DNA from: Methanopyri archaeon
GTDB lineage: Archaea > JAADCQ01 > Methanopyri > Methanopyrales > Methanopyraceae
Length of the DNA stretch: 34,392 nt
Assembly (NCBI GenBank): GCA_013154335.1
Contig: JAADCQ010000038.1
Location: 1 to 34,392, forward strand
Reading direction: 5' to 3'
The notes beneath the pieces were generated by a model that saw only the letters and a list, made by a program, of their open reading frames with translations, had not been told where the DNA came from and ran no database searches. Positions 21,446-31,006 of the stretch are shown here, piece after piece (position 1 is the first letter of the stretch; each line of letters opens with the position of its first letter). The translations under genes were made by a program, and so were the position numbers.

Positions 21446-22852
21446 ATGGAGTTCTCCGAGTGGTACTCGGAGGTTCTCAGGAGCGCCGAGGTTATGGACG
21501 TGAGGTACCCGGTCAAGGGAATGTACGTGTGGATGCCGTACGGGTTCGAAATAAGGCGTAGGGTCGTGGAGCTCCTGAGGAAGAAGCTCAGGGAGACCGG
21601 TCACGAGGAGGTCCTCTTCCCCACCCTCATACCGGAGGGCAACCTGTCCAAGGAAGCCGAACACATAGCCGGGTTCGAGGACGAGGTCTACTGGGTGACG
21701 CACGGGGGTACGAAGGAACTCAACGAGCGCCTCGCCCTGAGACCCACCAGCGAGACCGCGATATACCCCATGTTCGCCCTGTGGATTAGGTCCCACGCGG
21801 ACCTGCCCCTCAAGATCTTCCAGGTCGTGAACACGTTCAGGTACGAAACCAAGCACACGAGGCCCCTGATCAGGATGAGGGAGATAACCACGTTCAAGGA
21901 GGCCCACACGGCGCACGCCACCGAGGAGGAGGCCGAGGAGCAGGTGCGCGAGGCCTTCGAGATATACTCCTGGCTCTTCGATACCCTGGGCATCCCGTAC
22001 ATCGCCTCCGTGAGACCCGAGTGGGACAAGTTCCCCGGGGCGGAGTACACCGTAGCGTTCGACACCCTCATGCCCAACGGGAGGGCCCTCCAGATAGGCA
22101 CCGTGCACATGCTGGGACAGAACTTCTCCAAGACCTTCGAGGTCACCTTCGAGACCGAGGAGGGAGAGACGGAGTACGTGTACATGACCTGTTACGGCGT
22201 CTCCGACAGGGTCGTAGCCGCCGTCATAGGGATCCACGGGGACGAGAGCGGTCTCGTGCTGCCCCCCGTGGTCGCCCCGATACAGGTGGCCGTGGTCCCT
22301 ATACCCAAGAAGGGCGCCAGGAGGGAGGTGAAGGAGGCGGCGGGCGACGTCGCCGATCTCCTGAAGGAACACGGTTTCCGGGTGGAGTTGGACGATAGAG
22401 ATATCAGCCCCGGGCGGAAGTTCCACTACTGGGAACTGAAAGGGGTCCCGGTGAGGGCGGAGGTGGGCCCCCGGGAGGTCGAGGCCGGGACCGTTGTTCT
22501 TTTCAGAAGGGACGAGTTCGAGAGGGAGGAGGTCGACCTGGACGACCTCCCCAGGGCCGTGGAGGCCCTCCTCGAGGACGTGGCCGAGAACCTCCGAGAG
22601 AGGGCCCGGGAACGCTTCGAGTCCATGCTTCACCGGGCCGAGACCCTGGACGATCTCGAGGCCGCCGTCCGGGACGGGGGCGTAGTAGAGACCGGTTGGT
22701 GCGGTTCCGAGTCCTGCGGCAGGGAACTCGAGGAGAGGCTCGACGTGGACGCCCTCGGGACCCCTTACCCGGACGACGAGCCGGAGTTCGAGAGGTGCCC
22801 CGTGTGCGGGCGGCGTGCCGACCACACGTTGAGGTTGGCGAGAACCTACTGA
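21446..22852 (+). CDS. proS: Prolyl-tRNA synthetase, archaeal/eukaryal type
   Basis: Class II aminoacyl-tRNA synthetase, 468 aa. Catalytic-core blocks are [20 protein letters not shown], the motif 2 region [39 protein letters not shown] and, for motif 3, [21 protein letters not shown]. The anticodon-binding domain begins [14 protein letters not shown]. The C-terminal zinc-binding domain retains four Cys ([26 protein letters not shown]) and ends in Tyr (RLARTY), as in the archaeal type. The start ATG lies at 21446. Confidence 0.96.
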   Translation: MEFSEWYSEVLRSAEVMDVRYPVKGMYVWMPYGFEIRRRVVELLRKKLRETGHEEVLFPTLIPEGNLSKEAEHIAGFEDEVYWVTHGGTKELNERLALRPTSETAIYPMFALWIRSHADLPLKIFQVVNTFRYETKHTRPLIRMREITTFKEAHTAHATEEEAEEQVREAFEIYSWLFDTLGIPYIASVRPEWDKFPGAEYTVAFDTLMPNGRALQIGTVHMLGQNFSKTFEVTFETEEGETEYVYMTCYGVSDRVVAAVIGIHGDESGLVLPPVVAPIQVAVVPIPKKGARREVKEAAGDVADLLKEHGFRVELDDRDISPGRKFHYWELKGVPVRAEVGPREVEAGTVVLFRRDEFEREEVDLDDLPRAVEALLEDVAENLRERARERFESMLHRAETLDDLEAAVRDGGVVETGWCGSESCGRELEERLDVDALGTPYPDDEPEFERCPVCGRRADHTLRLARTY

Positions 22853-22868
22853 GCGGGGGAATGTCGAG

Positions 22869-23528
22869 GTGATTGTGGACATCACGGAGAACGTGGCTCA
22901 AGAACTTGAGAGACTCACCAAAGGGACCACGACCGTCGGCATCGCCACGGAGGAAGGCGTGGTCCTGGCCGCCGACAAGAGGGCCGTCATGGGCAACCTC
23001 ATCGCCGGCAAGGACGTCAGGAAGATCTTCAAGGTCACCGACCACGTCGGCGTGACCACCGCCGGCTCCGTCGCCGACGCTCAGAAGATAGTCGGTCTCA
23101 TGAGGGCAGAGTCCAGACTCTACAGGCTCAGACACAAGAGGGAGATAACCGCCAAGGCCCTCGCCAACGTCACCTCCCACGTCCTACACTCGAGCCTGAA
23201 GGCGTTCAGACCGTACCTCGTTCAGCTGATAATAGGAGGCTACAACGTGGACGAGCCCGCGCTCTACAACCTCGACCCCAGCGGGTCCGTCATCGAGGAG
23301 AAGTACACGGCCACCGGATCCGGATCACCCGTGGCCTACGGTGTCCTCGAGGCCGGTTACGACGAGGACATGAGCCTCGAGGACGCCGTCGAACTGGCCG
23401 TCCAAGCCGTCAAGTCAGCCCTCGAGAGGGACACCGGCACCGGGGAAGGTATCGACGTCGTAACCATCACCCGGGACGAGGGGTACCGCCGCCTCCCGGA
23501 GGAGGAAGTGGAGAGGATCATCCGCTGA
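22869..23528 (+). CDS. psmB: Proteasome beta subunit
   Basis: Catalytic subunit of the 20S proteasome. A 19-residue propeptide ends in KG before T20, which becomes the N-terminal nucleophile (GTTTVGIATEEGVVLAADKRA). The Asp/Lys of the active site are D36 and K37 in AADKRAVMG. VTTAGSVADAQKIV, QLIIGGYNVDEPALYNLDP and YTATGSGSPVAYGVLE are standard beta-subunit blocks. The start is GTG at 22869 with GGGGGA upstream; the ATG at 22861 runs into a stop at once. 219 aa precursor. It is followed by aCPSF1 at 13 bp, a common archaeal pairing. Confidence 0.96.
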   Translation: MIVDITENVAQELERLTKGTTTVGIATEEGVVLAADKRAVMGNLIAGKDVRKIFKVTDHVGVTTAGSVADAQKIVGLMRAESRLYRLRHKREITAKALANVTSHVLHSSLKAFRPYLVQLIIGGYNVDEPALYNLDPSGSVIEEKYTATGSGSPVAYGVLEAGYDEDMSLEDAVELAVQAVKSALERDTGTGEGIDVVTITRDEGYRRLPEEEVERIIR

Positions 23529-23541
23529 TGGGGACCAAGGA

Positions 23542-25497
23542 TTGACTGAGGGAGAACGATCGCTTAGCGACGTCAAGAGGCGGATAATGAGGAAACTCGA
23601 GGAGATACTACCCTCGAACGTCGTCGTGACCGACGTCGAGTTCGAAGGACCCGAGGTCGTCCTCTACACCAACGCCCCCCACGTGTTCGTCAAGGACAAC
23701 TCCGAGCTCATATCCAAGGTAGCCAGGGAACTCCAGAAGAGGATCAAGGTCAGACCCAACCCCACCGCCCTATCCCCCATCAAAGTCGCCAGACGCGTCA
23801 TACTAGACTACATACCCGAGGACGCGGGCGTGGGCGAGAAGGACCTCGTCTTCCTCGACACGGGCGAGGTCGTGATCTTCTCCGAAAAACCCGGCCTCGT
23901 CATAGGGAAGGGAGGCAAGAACATCCACAGGATCTCCAGGGACACCGGCTGGGTACCCATAGTCCTCAGGAAACCCCCGATACGCTCCAAGACCATAGAC
24001 ACGACCCGATCCCTCGTCCTCGGCGACGCCTCACGCAAGAAATTCCTCAGGAACGTCAGCAAACGCGTCTTCTGCGGCAGAACCAGGAGCAGAGGCTCCG
24101 AATCCAGATGGGCCAGGGTCAGCGCCCTCGGAGGCTTCCAAGAGGTGGGCCGATCCTCCCTCTTCTTCCACACCGAGGAGAGCAGGGTCCTCATGGACTG
24201 CGGCGTGAACGTCGCCGCACCACCCGACGACCCATCCGCCTACCCCCACTTCAACGTCCCCGAGTTCAAGATGGACGACCTCGACGCCATAATCATCACC
24301 CACGCACACCTCGACCACTGCGGCTTCCTACCGTACTTCTACAAACACAAAGTGGTATCGGAAAGGGTCCCGGTGTACTGCACACCACCCACACGAGATC
24401 TGATGTACCTCCTACTGACGGACTTCATCAAAGTCGTCGAGAAGCGAGGGCACGAACCACCCTTCACCGAACAAGACGTCAAACGCGTCATCAAAAGAAC
24501 CGTCACCATCAAGTACAGGGAACCGACCGACATATCACCCGACATCAGCATCACCTTCCACAACGCCGGCCACATACTCGGCGCCTGCTCCGTCCACGTG
24601 TTCCTCGAGGACAAAGGGCACAACTTCGTCTACACCGGCGACATCAACCCATCACCCTCCAGACTCCTGGACCCCGCCGACAACAGGTTCAAGCGCGTCG
24701 ACTCCATGGTGATAGAATCGACCTACGGGGACAGGAGACACGGTAGCAGGAGGAAACAAGAGGCCAGGTTCAGACGCATAGTCCAAGACACCCTCAAGAA
24801 GGGCGGCAAGGTCCTCATCCCCTCCTTCGCCGTGGGCAGGGCACAGGAGATAATGCTCGTGCTCGAGGACATGTACAGACGCGACGAACTCGAGGCCCCC
24901 GTGTACCTCGACGGTATGATATGGGAAGCCACCGCGATCCACACCGCCTACCCCGAGTACCTGAACAGACACCTAAGAAGGAGGATACTCCGCGAGGACG
25001 ACAACCCCTTCGTGGCCGAGTGCTTCCAACCCGTGGAGGACGCCGAGCACAGGAAGGACATCATAGACTCGGACGACCCCGCCGTGATAATCTCAACGTC
25101 CGGAATGCTCGAAGGAGGCCCCATACTCGACTACCTCAGGGCCCTGGGCGAGGACGAGAAGAACACCCTCATCTTCGTCGGCTACCAGGCCGAAGGCACC
25201 CTCGGTAGAAGGATCCAGGAGGGAGAGAGGGAGGTACCGCTCCCCACCCCCAACGGGAAGACCGAGACCCTACGCGTCAACCTCAGGGTCGAGACCGTGA
25301 GCGGGTTCAGCGGTCACGGGGACTTCATCGAGCTCATCAAGTACGTCAGAACGATAAGACCCAGACCCCCCAGGAGGATCTTCACGAACCACGGCGAGCG
25401 CAGGGCGTGCAGGATACTCTCCAGGAAACTCCAGAGCAAGATAAGGGTAGCCTTCTCCGTGGCCCCCGAGAACCTCGAATGCTTCAGGGTCACGTGA
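23542..25497 (+). CDS. fttA: aCPSF1/FttA, KH-domain beta-CASP ribonuclease
   Basis: Archaeal CPSF73-like endonuclease that cleaves nascent RNA and terminates transcription. 651 aa. Two N-terminal KH-type domains (about 1-70 and 70-145) include the GxxG loop VIGKGGKNIHRIS (120-132). The metallo-beta-lactamase domain has ALGGFQEVGRSS and the metal motif HAHLDHCGF (254-262), then FHNAGHILGACSV and YTGDINP. The beta-CASP domain follows (KVLIPSFAVGRAQE, VIISTSGMLEGGP). The C-terminal metal His lies in VSGFSGHGDF and the last conserved block is RRIFTNHGE. The start is TTG at 23542. Codons are strongly C-ending (GAC, AAC, CCC, ATC/ATA), unlike genes before 22.8 kb. Confidence 0.96.
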   Translation: MTEGERSLSDVKRRIMRKLEEILPSNVVVTDVEFEGPEVVLYTNAPHVFVKDNSELISKVARELQKRIKVRPNPTALSPIKVARRVILDYIPEDAGVGEKDLVFLDTGEVVIFSEKPGLVIGKGGKNIHRISRDTGWVPIVLRKPPIRSKTIDTTRSLVLGDASRKKFLRNVSKRVFCGRTRSRGSESRWARVSALGGFQEVGRSSLFFHTEESRVLMDCGVNVAAPPDDPSAYPHFNVPEFKMDDLDAIIITHAHLDHCGFLPYFYKHKVVSERVPVYCTPPTRDLMYLLLTDFIKVVEKRGHEPPFTEQDVKRVIKRTVTIKYREPTDISPDISITFHNAGHILGACSVHVFLEDKGHNFVYTGDINPSPSRLLDPADNRFKRVDSMVIESTYGDRRHGSRRKQEARFRRIVQDTLKKGGKVLIPSFAVGRAQEIMLVLEDMYRRDELEAPVYLDGMIWEATAIHTAYPEYLNRHLRRRILREDDNPFVAECFQPVEDAEHRKDIIDSDDPAVIISTSGMLEGGPILDYLRALGEDEKNTLIFVGYQAEGTLGRRIQEGEREVPLPTPNGKTETLRVNLRVETVSGFSGHGDFIELIKYVRTIRPRPPRRIFTNHGERRACRILSRKLQSKIRVAFSVAPENLECFRVT

Positions 25498-25509
25498 GGG
25501 GGCCTCCCC

Positions 25510-26556
25510 TTGGGCAAACCCAGCACCTACGAGGAGGCAGGGGTGGACATAGACGCCGAAGCCGCGGCCGTCGAAGCCATACGGGAGACCCTGGCCAAGT
25601 ACGGGGTTCAACCCGAGGGCGTCGAGGTCCTCGAGGACATCGGCCACTACGCGGCCGTGATGCGCGTGGGAGAGGACCTGTTCACGTTCAACATCGACGG
25701 CGTGGGATCCAAGGTCCTCGTCGCCCAACTCGTGGACAGGTACGACACCATCGGGATCGACGCGATAGCCATGAACGCGAACGACGCGGTGTGCCTCGGC
25801 GCGAGACCGATCGCCTTCCTCGACTACTTAGCCGTGGAGGAACCCGATCCCGAAGTCGCCGCGGAGATAGCGGAGGGACTGGGGAAGGGTGCCGCCGAAG
25901 CGGGCGCCCCCGTGGTCGGTGGTGAGCTGGCGACCCTACCGGAGATAATCAAGGGCGAGGAGGAAGGGAAGGGCTTCGACCTGGTGGTGGCCTGCCTGGG
26001 TCTCGTCGAGCACGGGCCGATCACGGGGGAGGACATCGAGCCCGGCGACGTCCTGATCGGGTTGAGGTCCTCCGGGATCCACAGCAACGGCCTGACGCTG
26101 GCGAGGAAGGTCCTCCTCTCCGAGTACGACCCCTGGGACGAGTTACCCCACGGGGAGACCGTGGCCGACGAGCTGCTCAGGCCGACGAGGATCTACGTGA
26201 AGCCGGTCCTCGAGGCCTTGGAGGGTAACGAGGTGCACGGGATCGCCCACATCACGGGCGGTGGCCTGGAGAACCTGACCAGGCTCAGGGAGGACGTGTC
26301 CTACGTGGTGAGCGATCCTCCCGAGCCGCACCCGGTGTTCGAGGAGATAAGGAGGCTGGCCGACGTTCCCCTCGACGAGATGTACAGGACCTTCAACATG
26401 GGTGTCGGGATGGTGTTGGTGGTGCCGGAGAACGAGGCGGAGGACGTGCTGGACACGGTGTCGAAACACGTGGAGGCCGAGGTCATCGGCAGGGTCGAGG
26501 AGGGACGGGGCGTGGTCGTGATCACGGACGAGGGCGAGGTGCGCCTAGGCGTTTAA
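25510..26556 (+). CDS. purM: Phosphoribosylaminoimidazole synthetase (AIR synthetase)
   Basis: ATP-dependent ring closure of FGAM to AIR in purine synthesis. 348 aa. Signature blocks are [37 protein letters not shown] (first part binds ATP), [52 protein letters not shown] and [14 protein letters not shown]. The start is TTG at 25510, 12 bp after the aCPSF1 stop. The end overlaps the convergent eL32 gene by 12 bp. Confidence 0.95.
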   Translation: MGKPSTYEEAGVDIDAEAAAVEAIRETLAKYGVQPEGVEVLEDIGHYAAVMRVGEDLFTFNIDGVGSKVLVAQLVDRYDTIGIDAIAMNANDAVCLGARPIAFLDYLAVEEPDPEVAAEIAEGLGKGAAEAGAPVVGGELATLPEIIKGEEEGKGFDLVVACLGLVEHGPITGEDIEPGDVLIGLRSSGIHSNGLTLARKVLLSEYDPWDELPHGETVADELLRPTRIYVKPVLEALEGNEVHGIAHITGGGLENLTRLREDVSYVVSDPPEPHPVFEEIRRLADVPLDEMYRTFNMGVGMVLVVPENEAEDVLDTVSKHVEAEVIGRVEEGRGVVVITDEGEVRLGV

Positions 26557-26940
26557 AACAACGATACCGAGTTCTTTCGCCTTCTTGATGATCTCCTCCC
26601 TCTTCCGCGCCCCGACCCTCGAGGCTATCCTGGCGGCCTGCCTCTCCGGGTCTATCTTCTCGAGGTCCTTGGGGTTGTACACGAGAACCTCCTCGTAACC
26701 CGATGGGTGCAGTCCCCTGACCTTGGCGGGCGAGCCGTACCCCGGGTTCGGCATCTTCGGCTTACCCTTGAACTTCCTCCTCATCTTGCTGTGCCTACCC
26801 CTGGGCCTGCGCCACTTCTCACCCAACCTCTTGTACCTGTGCCACTCCTGCCTCCTGAACTTGGGCTTCTTCCTCTTCAACTCCTCCCTCAGTTTCAGGA
26901 GCCTCTTCTCTTCCTCGGTCAGGTTAGGGTTCCTAACCAT
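26545..26940 (-). CDS. rpl32e: Ribosomal protein eL32
   Basis: Large-subunit protein of archaeal/eukaryal type. [29 protein letters not shown] is the conserved basic core, followed by [22 protein letters not shown] and the helix [27 protein letters not shown] 26940 is chosen because GGGGTG stands about nine bases upstream; GTG 26952 would have that SD touching it. 131 aa. It is the last gene of this ribosomal run; the usual eL19, uL18 and uS5 genes do not follow. Confidence 0.95.
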   Translation of the reverse strand: MVRNPNLTEEEKRLLKLREELKRKKPKFRRQEWHRYKRLGEKWRRPRGRHSKMRRKFKGKPKMPNPGYGSPAKVRGLHPSGYEEVLVYNPKDLEKIDPERQAARIASRVGARKREEIIKKAKELGIVVLNA

Positions 26941-26955
26941 CCTCGACGACACCCC

Positions 26956-27579
26956 TTAGACCCTTAGTTCGATCTTCTTGCCATCCTTCTCCACTATGTA
27001 TATACCGTCTTGGAAGACCCTCGGGTCCTTGTCCTTGATCTTCGTGGCCTGCTCTAGGTTGGCCGCTGTTTGACCTACAGCCTCCTTGTCTATTCCTCTT
27101 ACGATTATGTCTTGACCCTGTACTATAACCTCGGTGTTCTCAGGATCTACTATTTTAGCGACCCTAGGTACGTTCTCTCCAAGGAAGTTCTCTATGTATA
27201 CGACACCTTTTTCCTGGTCTACTTTAACCTCCGGTGGGAAGTGTGAGTACACCAGTTTAAGCTTGTACTCGTGGCCTTCCGTTACTCCTTTCTGCATGTT
27301 TTGTACGTAGGATTTGATCATTCCTATTATAGCCTTGTGCCTGCGGGTGTTCCTGGTGGCGGCTATGACGACCTCGTCGTCCTCCACCCAGATGTACACG
27401 TCCGGGTAGTAGAACTCCTTGGTGACCTCTCCCTTCGGTCCCTTCACGGTGACGAGGTATCTCTTGTCCTTGGCCCTGGAGACCTCGACCTCCACCTCGT
27501 CCTTGATCGGGACCCTCTCCTCCATCAGGATGATGCCGGGGATGGCTCCCTCCTTCTCGCTCACGGTCTCGAGGGTCAA
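26956..27579 (-). CDS. rpl6: Ribosomal protein uL6
   Basis: 207-aa large-subunit protein. Two typical uL6 repeats are visible: [26 protein letters not shown], and the second, [18 protein letters not shown] followed by [51 protein letters not shown] 27579 is chosen since GAGGGGGAT lies seven bases upstream, giving an 18-residue N-terminal extension; ATG 27525 is the other option. About 27010-27330 is clearly AT-richer than all neighbouring sequence. Confidence 0.94.
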   Translation of the reverse strand: MTLETVSEKEGAIPGIILMEERVPIKDEVEVEVSRAKDKRYLVTVKGPKGEVTKEFYYPDVYIWVEDDEVVIAATRNTRRHKAIIGMIKSYVQNMQKGVTEGHEYKLKLVYSHFPPEVKVDQEKGVVYIENFLGENVPRVAKIVDPENTEVIVQGQDIIVRGIDKEAVGQTAANLEQATKIKDKDPRVFQDGIYIVEKDGKKIELRV

Positions 27580-27592
27580 GGGAGGATCCCCC

Positions 27593-27985
27593 TCAGTACA
27601 CGTAGGCCAGGAGTCTACCTCCGAGTCCCTTCTCCTTCGCCTCGTAGTGGCTCATGACGCCCTCGGGCGTGGTGACTATCAGGAGGCCGAAGTCCCTGGC
27701 GGGTAGGAACCTCTGCTCCCACTCGTCCCACTCGTCCTTCTTCACGGGGTGCCTGGGCTTGATGGCGCCGCACTCGTTTATCCTTCCGACGAGCTTGACC
27801 AGGAACTTGCCCGACCTACCGTCGTCTATGTACTCGAACGTGCCGATGTAACCGTACTCCTGCATGACCTTGAGCACGTTGCCTATGAGTTTGGAGGCGG
27901 GGGCTATCACGCACTCCTTGTTACCCACCATCTCGTTGTTCTTCAGGGTGGCCATGGCGTTCGCGAGCGGGTCCAGCAGGGTCAT
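27593..27985 (-). CDS. rps8: Ribosomal protein uS8
   Basis: 130-aa small-subunit protein that binds the central domain of 16S rRNA and usually autoregulates spc operons in bacteria. Blocks: [53 protein letters not shown] and the conserved [20 protein letters not shown] near the C-terminus. Start ATG 27985, 13 bp after uS14. Confidence 0.95.
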   Translation of the reverse strand: MTLLDPLANAMATLKNNEMVGNKECVIAPASKLIGNVLKVMQEYGYIGTFEYIDDGRSGKFLVKLVGRINECGAIKPRHPVKKDEWDEWEQRFLPARDFGLLIVTTPEGVMSHYEAKEKGLGGRLLAYVY

Positions 27986-27998
27986 GATCCTACCCCCT

Positions 27999-28145
27999 CT
28001 AGTGGTACTTCTTGAACCCCATCTTCCTGGCTACCTCTCGGAAACACTGCCTGCACAGGTAGATCCCGTACTTCTGTATGACCCCGTGCGTGTCCCCACA
28101 CCGGCGGCACCTGTGGGCTCCCTTACCGAACTCCCTCTTCGCCAT
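27999..28145 (-). CDS. rps14: Ribosomal protein uS14 (zinc type)
   Basis: A 48-aa gene between uL5 and uS8, in the standard spc position. Translation begins [20 protein letters not shown] and ends KMGFKKYH. It has two CxxC pairs (C13, C16 and the LCRQC pair at about C31/C34) that bind zinc. ATG 28145 follows a GGGGGTGA ribosome-binding site; the stop is TAG. Confidence 0.95.
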   Translation of the reverse strand: MAKREFGKGAHRCRRCGDTHGVIQKYGIYLCRQCFREVARKMGFKKYH

Positions 28146-28167
28146 CCGGGGATTCACCCCCGATGTT

Positions 28168-28725
28168 CTATTCCACGACGGTGACGTCGAACTCCTCCTC
28201 CATGAAGACTATGCCCTCCTCGCGCGTGAGCCGGTGCCGCCTCGGGACCTTCCTCCTCTCCTTCCTCCTCCTCATGACCCTGAAGCCCGGTCTCTCGAGG
28301 GACACCGCGATGTCCATACCGAAGATACCGATCTCGGGGTCGTACTCCACGCCCTCGAGGGCGATGTGCTCCTCGAGACCGTAGCACACGTTCCCGAACT
28401 CGTCGAACTGGCTCGCCTTCAGCTCCCTGTCGATGGCGTCCAGGGTCCAGTTCAGGAACCTGATCGCCCTGTCTCCCCTCAGGTCGACCTTGACCCCGAT
28501 GGGTAGACCCCTCCTGATACCGAACGTGGGGTTCGTGACCTTGGCCTTCGTGTACACGGGCCTCTGACCCGTGAGGTCCTTCAGGAGCTCGTAGGCCTTC
28601 TCGAGCCTGTCACCGGCCTCGCCCACGCCGATGTTGACGGTGACCTTCTCGACCCTCGGTCTCCTCATCGGGTGCTTCTCCCAGTCCTCCAGGATGGCCC
28701 TCCGCGTCTCCTCGTCCACGACCAC
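28168..28725 (-). CDS. rpl5: Ribosomal protein uL5
   Basis: 185-aa protein of the central protuberance that contacts 5S r[53 protein letters not shown] and [20 protein letters not shown] are standard blocks. GTG 28725 follows AGGGGTGA by five bases. It lies seven bp after eS4. Confidence 0.95.
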   Translation of the reverse strand: MVVDEETRRAILEDWEKHPMRRPRVEKVTVNIGVGEAGDRLEKAYELLKDLTGQRPVYTKAKVTNPTFGIRRGLPIGVKVDLRGDRAIRFLNWTLDAIDRELKASQFDEFGNVCYGLEEHIALEGVEYDPEIGIFGMDIAVSLERPGFRVMRRRKERRKVPRRHRLTREEGIVFMEEEFDVTVVE

Positions 28726-28732
28726 GGCGCGT

Positions 28733-29518
28733 TCACCCCTCCTCCCTCTTCACCGTGACCAGGGGCTCGTCCCTGCCTATCGCGATCAGCCTGTCGGCGG
28801 TGGTCTGGAACCTGTCGCCCTCCTCGTTCTCCACGGTCACCAGGTCCTCCTCCGGACCCTCGAACGTCTGGATCTCCACGACCTTACCGGTCTCGCCGGA
28901 GTGCCTACCCGTCGTGGCGTACACCCACACGCCCTCCTCGAACGGGATGTGATCCTCGACCTCCCAGCGACCGTCCTCATCGGGCTCGGGCAGGCGCAGG
29001 ACCACCGAGTCACCCACGCTGTACACGTCCTCCTTCGGGTCCGTCGGGTCCTCGATCTCCACGAGGAAGTTCTTACCGTCGTGCAGCGTGACCTGTAGGT
29101 TCCCTCCCTTCACGTACGTCTTGTTCTTGATCTTGCACACCTTGATCCTGGCCTCGTCCTCGTCTATCGGCACCACATCGATCCTGTGGTGCTCGTTCAT
29201 GATGACCCTGTACCTCTCGTCGACCCTCGGTATCTCGACGACGTCCATTATCCCCACGGGGTACTTCGGCTCCTTCCTGGGCACGCCGTCGACGTAGATC
29301 TCGCCCCTCGTGATGATCTTCCTGGCCTCCCGGGCGTAGTCCGCGTACCCCAGGATGTCCCTCACCAGTATCAGGAGAGGGACGGACGTGTCCATGGTGT
29401 GCGGACCAGGGTAGGGCCTGGGGGCGAACCTGCCGCCCTCCTTCCTCGGGATGGGCCAGGCGTAGGGGGCGGCGAGCCTCTTGACGTGCCTCTTCGGGCC
29501 CTTACGCGCGCGTCCCAA
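28733..29518 (-). CDS. rps4e: Ribosomal protein eS4
   Basis: 261-aa small-subunit protein. [19 protein letters not shown] at the N-terminus, the S4-like RNA-binding domain ([31 protein letters not shown]), a central domain with [14 protein letters not shown] and a KOW-like C-terminal part ([19 protein letters not shown]). The start is TTG at 29518. It lies between uL24 and uL5, as in other archaea. Confidence 0.95.
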   Translation of the reverse strand: MGRARKGPKRHVKRLAAPYAWPIPRKEGGRFAPRPYPGPHTMDTSVPLLILVRDILGYADYAREARKIITRGEIYVDGVPRKEPKYPVGIMDVVEIPRVDERYRVIMNEHHRIDVVPIDEDEARIKVCKIKNKTYVKGGNLQVTLHDGKNFLVEIEDPTDPKEDVYSVGDSVVLRLPEPDEDGRWEVEDHIPFEEGVWVYATTGRHSGETGKVVEIQTFEGPEEDLVTVENEEGDRFQTTADRLIAIGRDEPLVTVKREEG

Positions 29519-29532
29519 GCACTCCTACCCCC

Positions 29533-29916
29533 TCACTCGGGCTCTCCGCCCGACCTCTCGATGATCTTCCTGCGCATTGGGTCGTCCATGTTCGGCTCGA
29601 TTATCATAAGGTTAGAGGGGTGGATCGGGTAGTACACCTCCTGACCGTCCGAACGCTCGATCGTCGCTCCCTCCACGTAAACGCGCAACCTCTTGAGATC
29701 GACCTCCACGACCTCGCCCTCGTGCCCCTTGAAATCGCCCCTCATGATCCTGACCACGTCACCCTTGCGCACGGGCAGGCTCCTACGGTTGAACTTCTCC
29801 CTCAGGTCCGGGTGTAAGGTCGCGCTCATCAGCTTCTGCCGCTTGTGCAGCGGCGCCTCCCTCAACGCCTTCCTCTGCTTCCTCGGTTGCCTGGACTTGG
29901 TCCACCTCACCGTCAA
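29533..29916 (-). CDS. rpl24: Ribosomal protein uL24
   Basis: 127-aa large-subunit protein with a KOW motif ([21 protein letters not shown]). The archaeal N-terminal extension is [20 protein letters not shown] and the C-terminal [13 protein letters not shown] block is typical. The start is TTG at 29916, nine bases after the uL14 stop. Confidence 0.95.
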   Translation of the reverse strand: MTVRWTKSRQPRKQRKALREAPLHKRQKLMSATLHPDLREKFNRRSLPVRKGDVVRIMRGDFKGHEGEVVEVDLKRLRVYVEGATIERSDGQEVYYPIHPSNLMIIEPNMDDPMRRKIIERSGGEPE

Positions 29917-29925
29917 CGAACCCCC

Positions 29926-30327
29926 TCAGACGATGATGCTGGCTATGCTACCGATCCTGGGCCACCTCTCCGCCGCCTCCTTCGCGACGGGACCCCTGAT
30001 CTCGGTACCCTTCGGGGCACCGTCCGGGGACGTGATCACGGCGGCGTTGTCCTCGAACTTCACCCGCGTCCCGTCCGGCCTCCTGTACTCCTTCCTCTGC
30101 CTGATGATCACCGCGTTGACGACCTCCTTACGCATGTCCGGGGTACCGTCCTTCACCGAGCACACGACCATGTCCGCGATACCCGCGTTCGGCAACCTCC
30201 TCCTGATGCCCTTGTAACCCCTGACACCGATGATCTGCAGGATCCTAGCACCCGTGTTGTCCGCGCAGACCAGCCTGGCCCCTACCGGCAGCGCCGCCCT
30301 CGGGGACTTCGCCTTGATCGCCTTCAT
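29926..30327 (-). CDS. rpl14: Ribosomal protein uL14
   Basis: 133-aa large-subunit protein at the subunit interface. [57 protein letters not shown] and [22 protein letters not shown] are family blocks. ATG 30327 overlaps the uS17 stop (ATGA), consistent with translational coupling. Confidence 0.96.
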   Translation of the reverse strand: MKAIKAKSPRAALPVGARLVCADNTGARILQIIGVRGYKGIRRRLPNAGIADMVVCSVKDGTPDMRKEVVNAVIIRQRKEYRRPDGTRVKFEDNAAVITSPDGAPKGTEIRGPVAKEAAERWPRIGSIASIIV

Positions 30328-30665
30328 CTGCCCTCACCCGCCCGCTCGAGAACCTCTACCACGACGAAGCTCTTCGTCTTGCTCAGCGGCCTACACTCCG
30401 CGATCTTGACCCTGTCGCCCTCCTTGGCGTCGATACACGGAGGGTTGTGCGCGGGGATCCTGGACCTCCTCCTCTCCCACCTCTCGTACTTCGGGATGTA
30501 CTGGTAGTACTCCCTCTCCACTATCACCGTCTTGTCCATCTTATCGCTGACCACGACTCCCTCCAACACCATCCCTCTCACCGACAGGTTCCCGTGGAAC
30601 GGACAGTTGGGATCGTCGCACTCCTTCCTAGGGGGCTTGAAGCCCATTCCCGCGTCCCTAGCCAT
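30324..30665 (-). CDS. rps17: Ribosomal protein uS17
   Basis: 113-aa small-subunit protein. [17 protein letters not shown] is the archaeal N-terminal block, then [39 protein letters not shown] and [18 protein letters not shown] 30665 is supported by GGGGGTT nine bases upstream; TTG 30686 lies too close to the preceding stop. Confidence 0.95.
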   Translation of the reverse strand: MARDAGMGFKPPRKECDDPNCPFHGNLSVRGMVLEGVVVSDKMDKTVIVEREYYQYIPKYERWERRRSRIPAHNPPCIDAKEGDRVKIAECRPLSKTKSFVVVEVLERAGEGR

Positions 30666-30682
30666 CGCACAGCGAACCCCCG

Positions 30683-31006
30683 TCAACCGTCCACGTAATC
30701 CTCGGGGTCGAACCTTCCCCTGACCGTCTCCGCGAACCGGAGCCGCTTAGTAAGCCTTTCCTCCGGCCTCCCGACCAACAAGGCCCCGTCGACCCTAACC
30801 ACCTCCCCCGACGGAAGCTCGAAATCCAACAGGACCAACTCCTTCACGACCCTCGCCTCGCCGGAACCCGTGTCCAAAACCAAAGTGTTCCTCGTCTCGT
30901 CCACCACCACCCCCTCCAAACCCTCCCAAGAACCCGGCCCCAACGACCTCACGACCCTACACCTGAGCCCGATCAGCTCGTGCCTGACGATGTCGACCGG
31001 CCTCAA
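30683..31006 (-). CDS. rnp1: Ribonuclease P protein component 1 (Rpp29/Pop4)
   Basis: 107-aa Sm-like barrel protein that binds the specificity side of RNase P RNA for tRNA 5' maturation. [32 protein letters not shown] and [21 protein letters not shown] are the family blocks. TTG 31006 overlaps the stop of the upstream flavoprotein (TTGA). The frame is open to 31105, but those residues are Gly-rich and overlap that gene. Its place just before uS17 is conserved in archaea. Confidence 0.93.
   Translation of the reverse strand: MRPVDIVRHELIGLRCRVVRSLGPGSWEGLEGVVVDETRNTLVLDTGSGEARVVKELVLLDFELPSGEVVRVDGALLVGRPEERLTKRLRFAETVRGRFDPEDYVDG

Noticed and set aside
21374-22885. 503-codon minus-strand open frame opposite proS
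   Set aside because: Covers all of proS in antisense and has shadow-type composition (Leu/Gly/His/Arg) with no motif.
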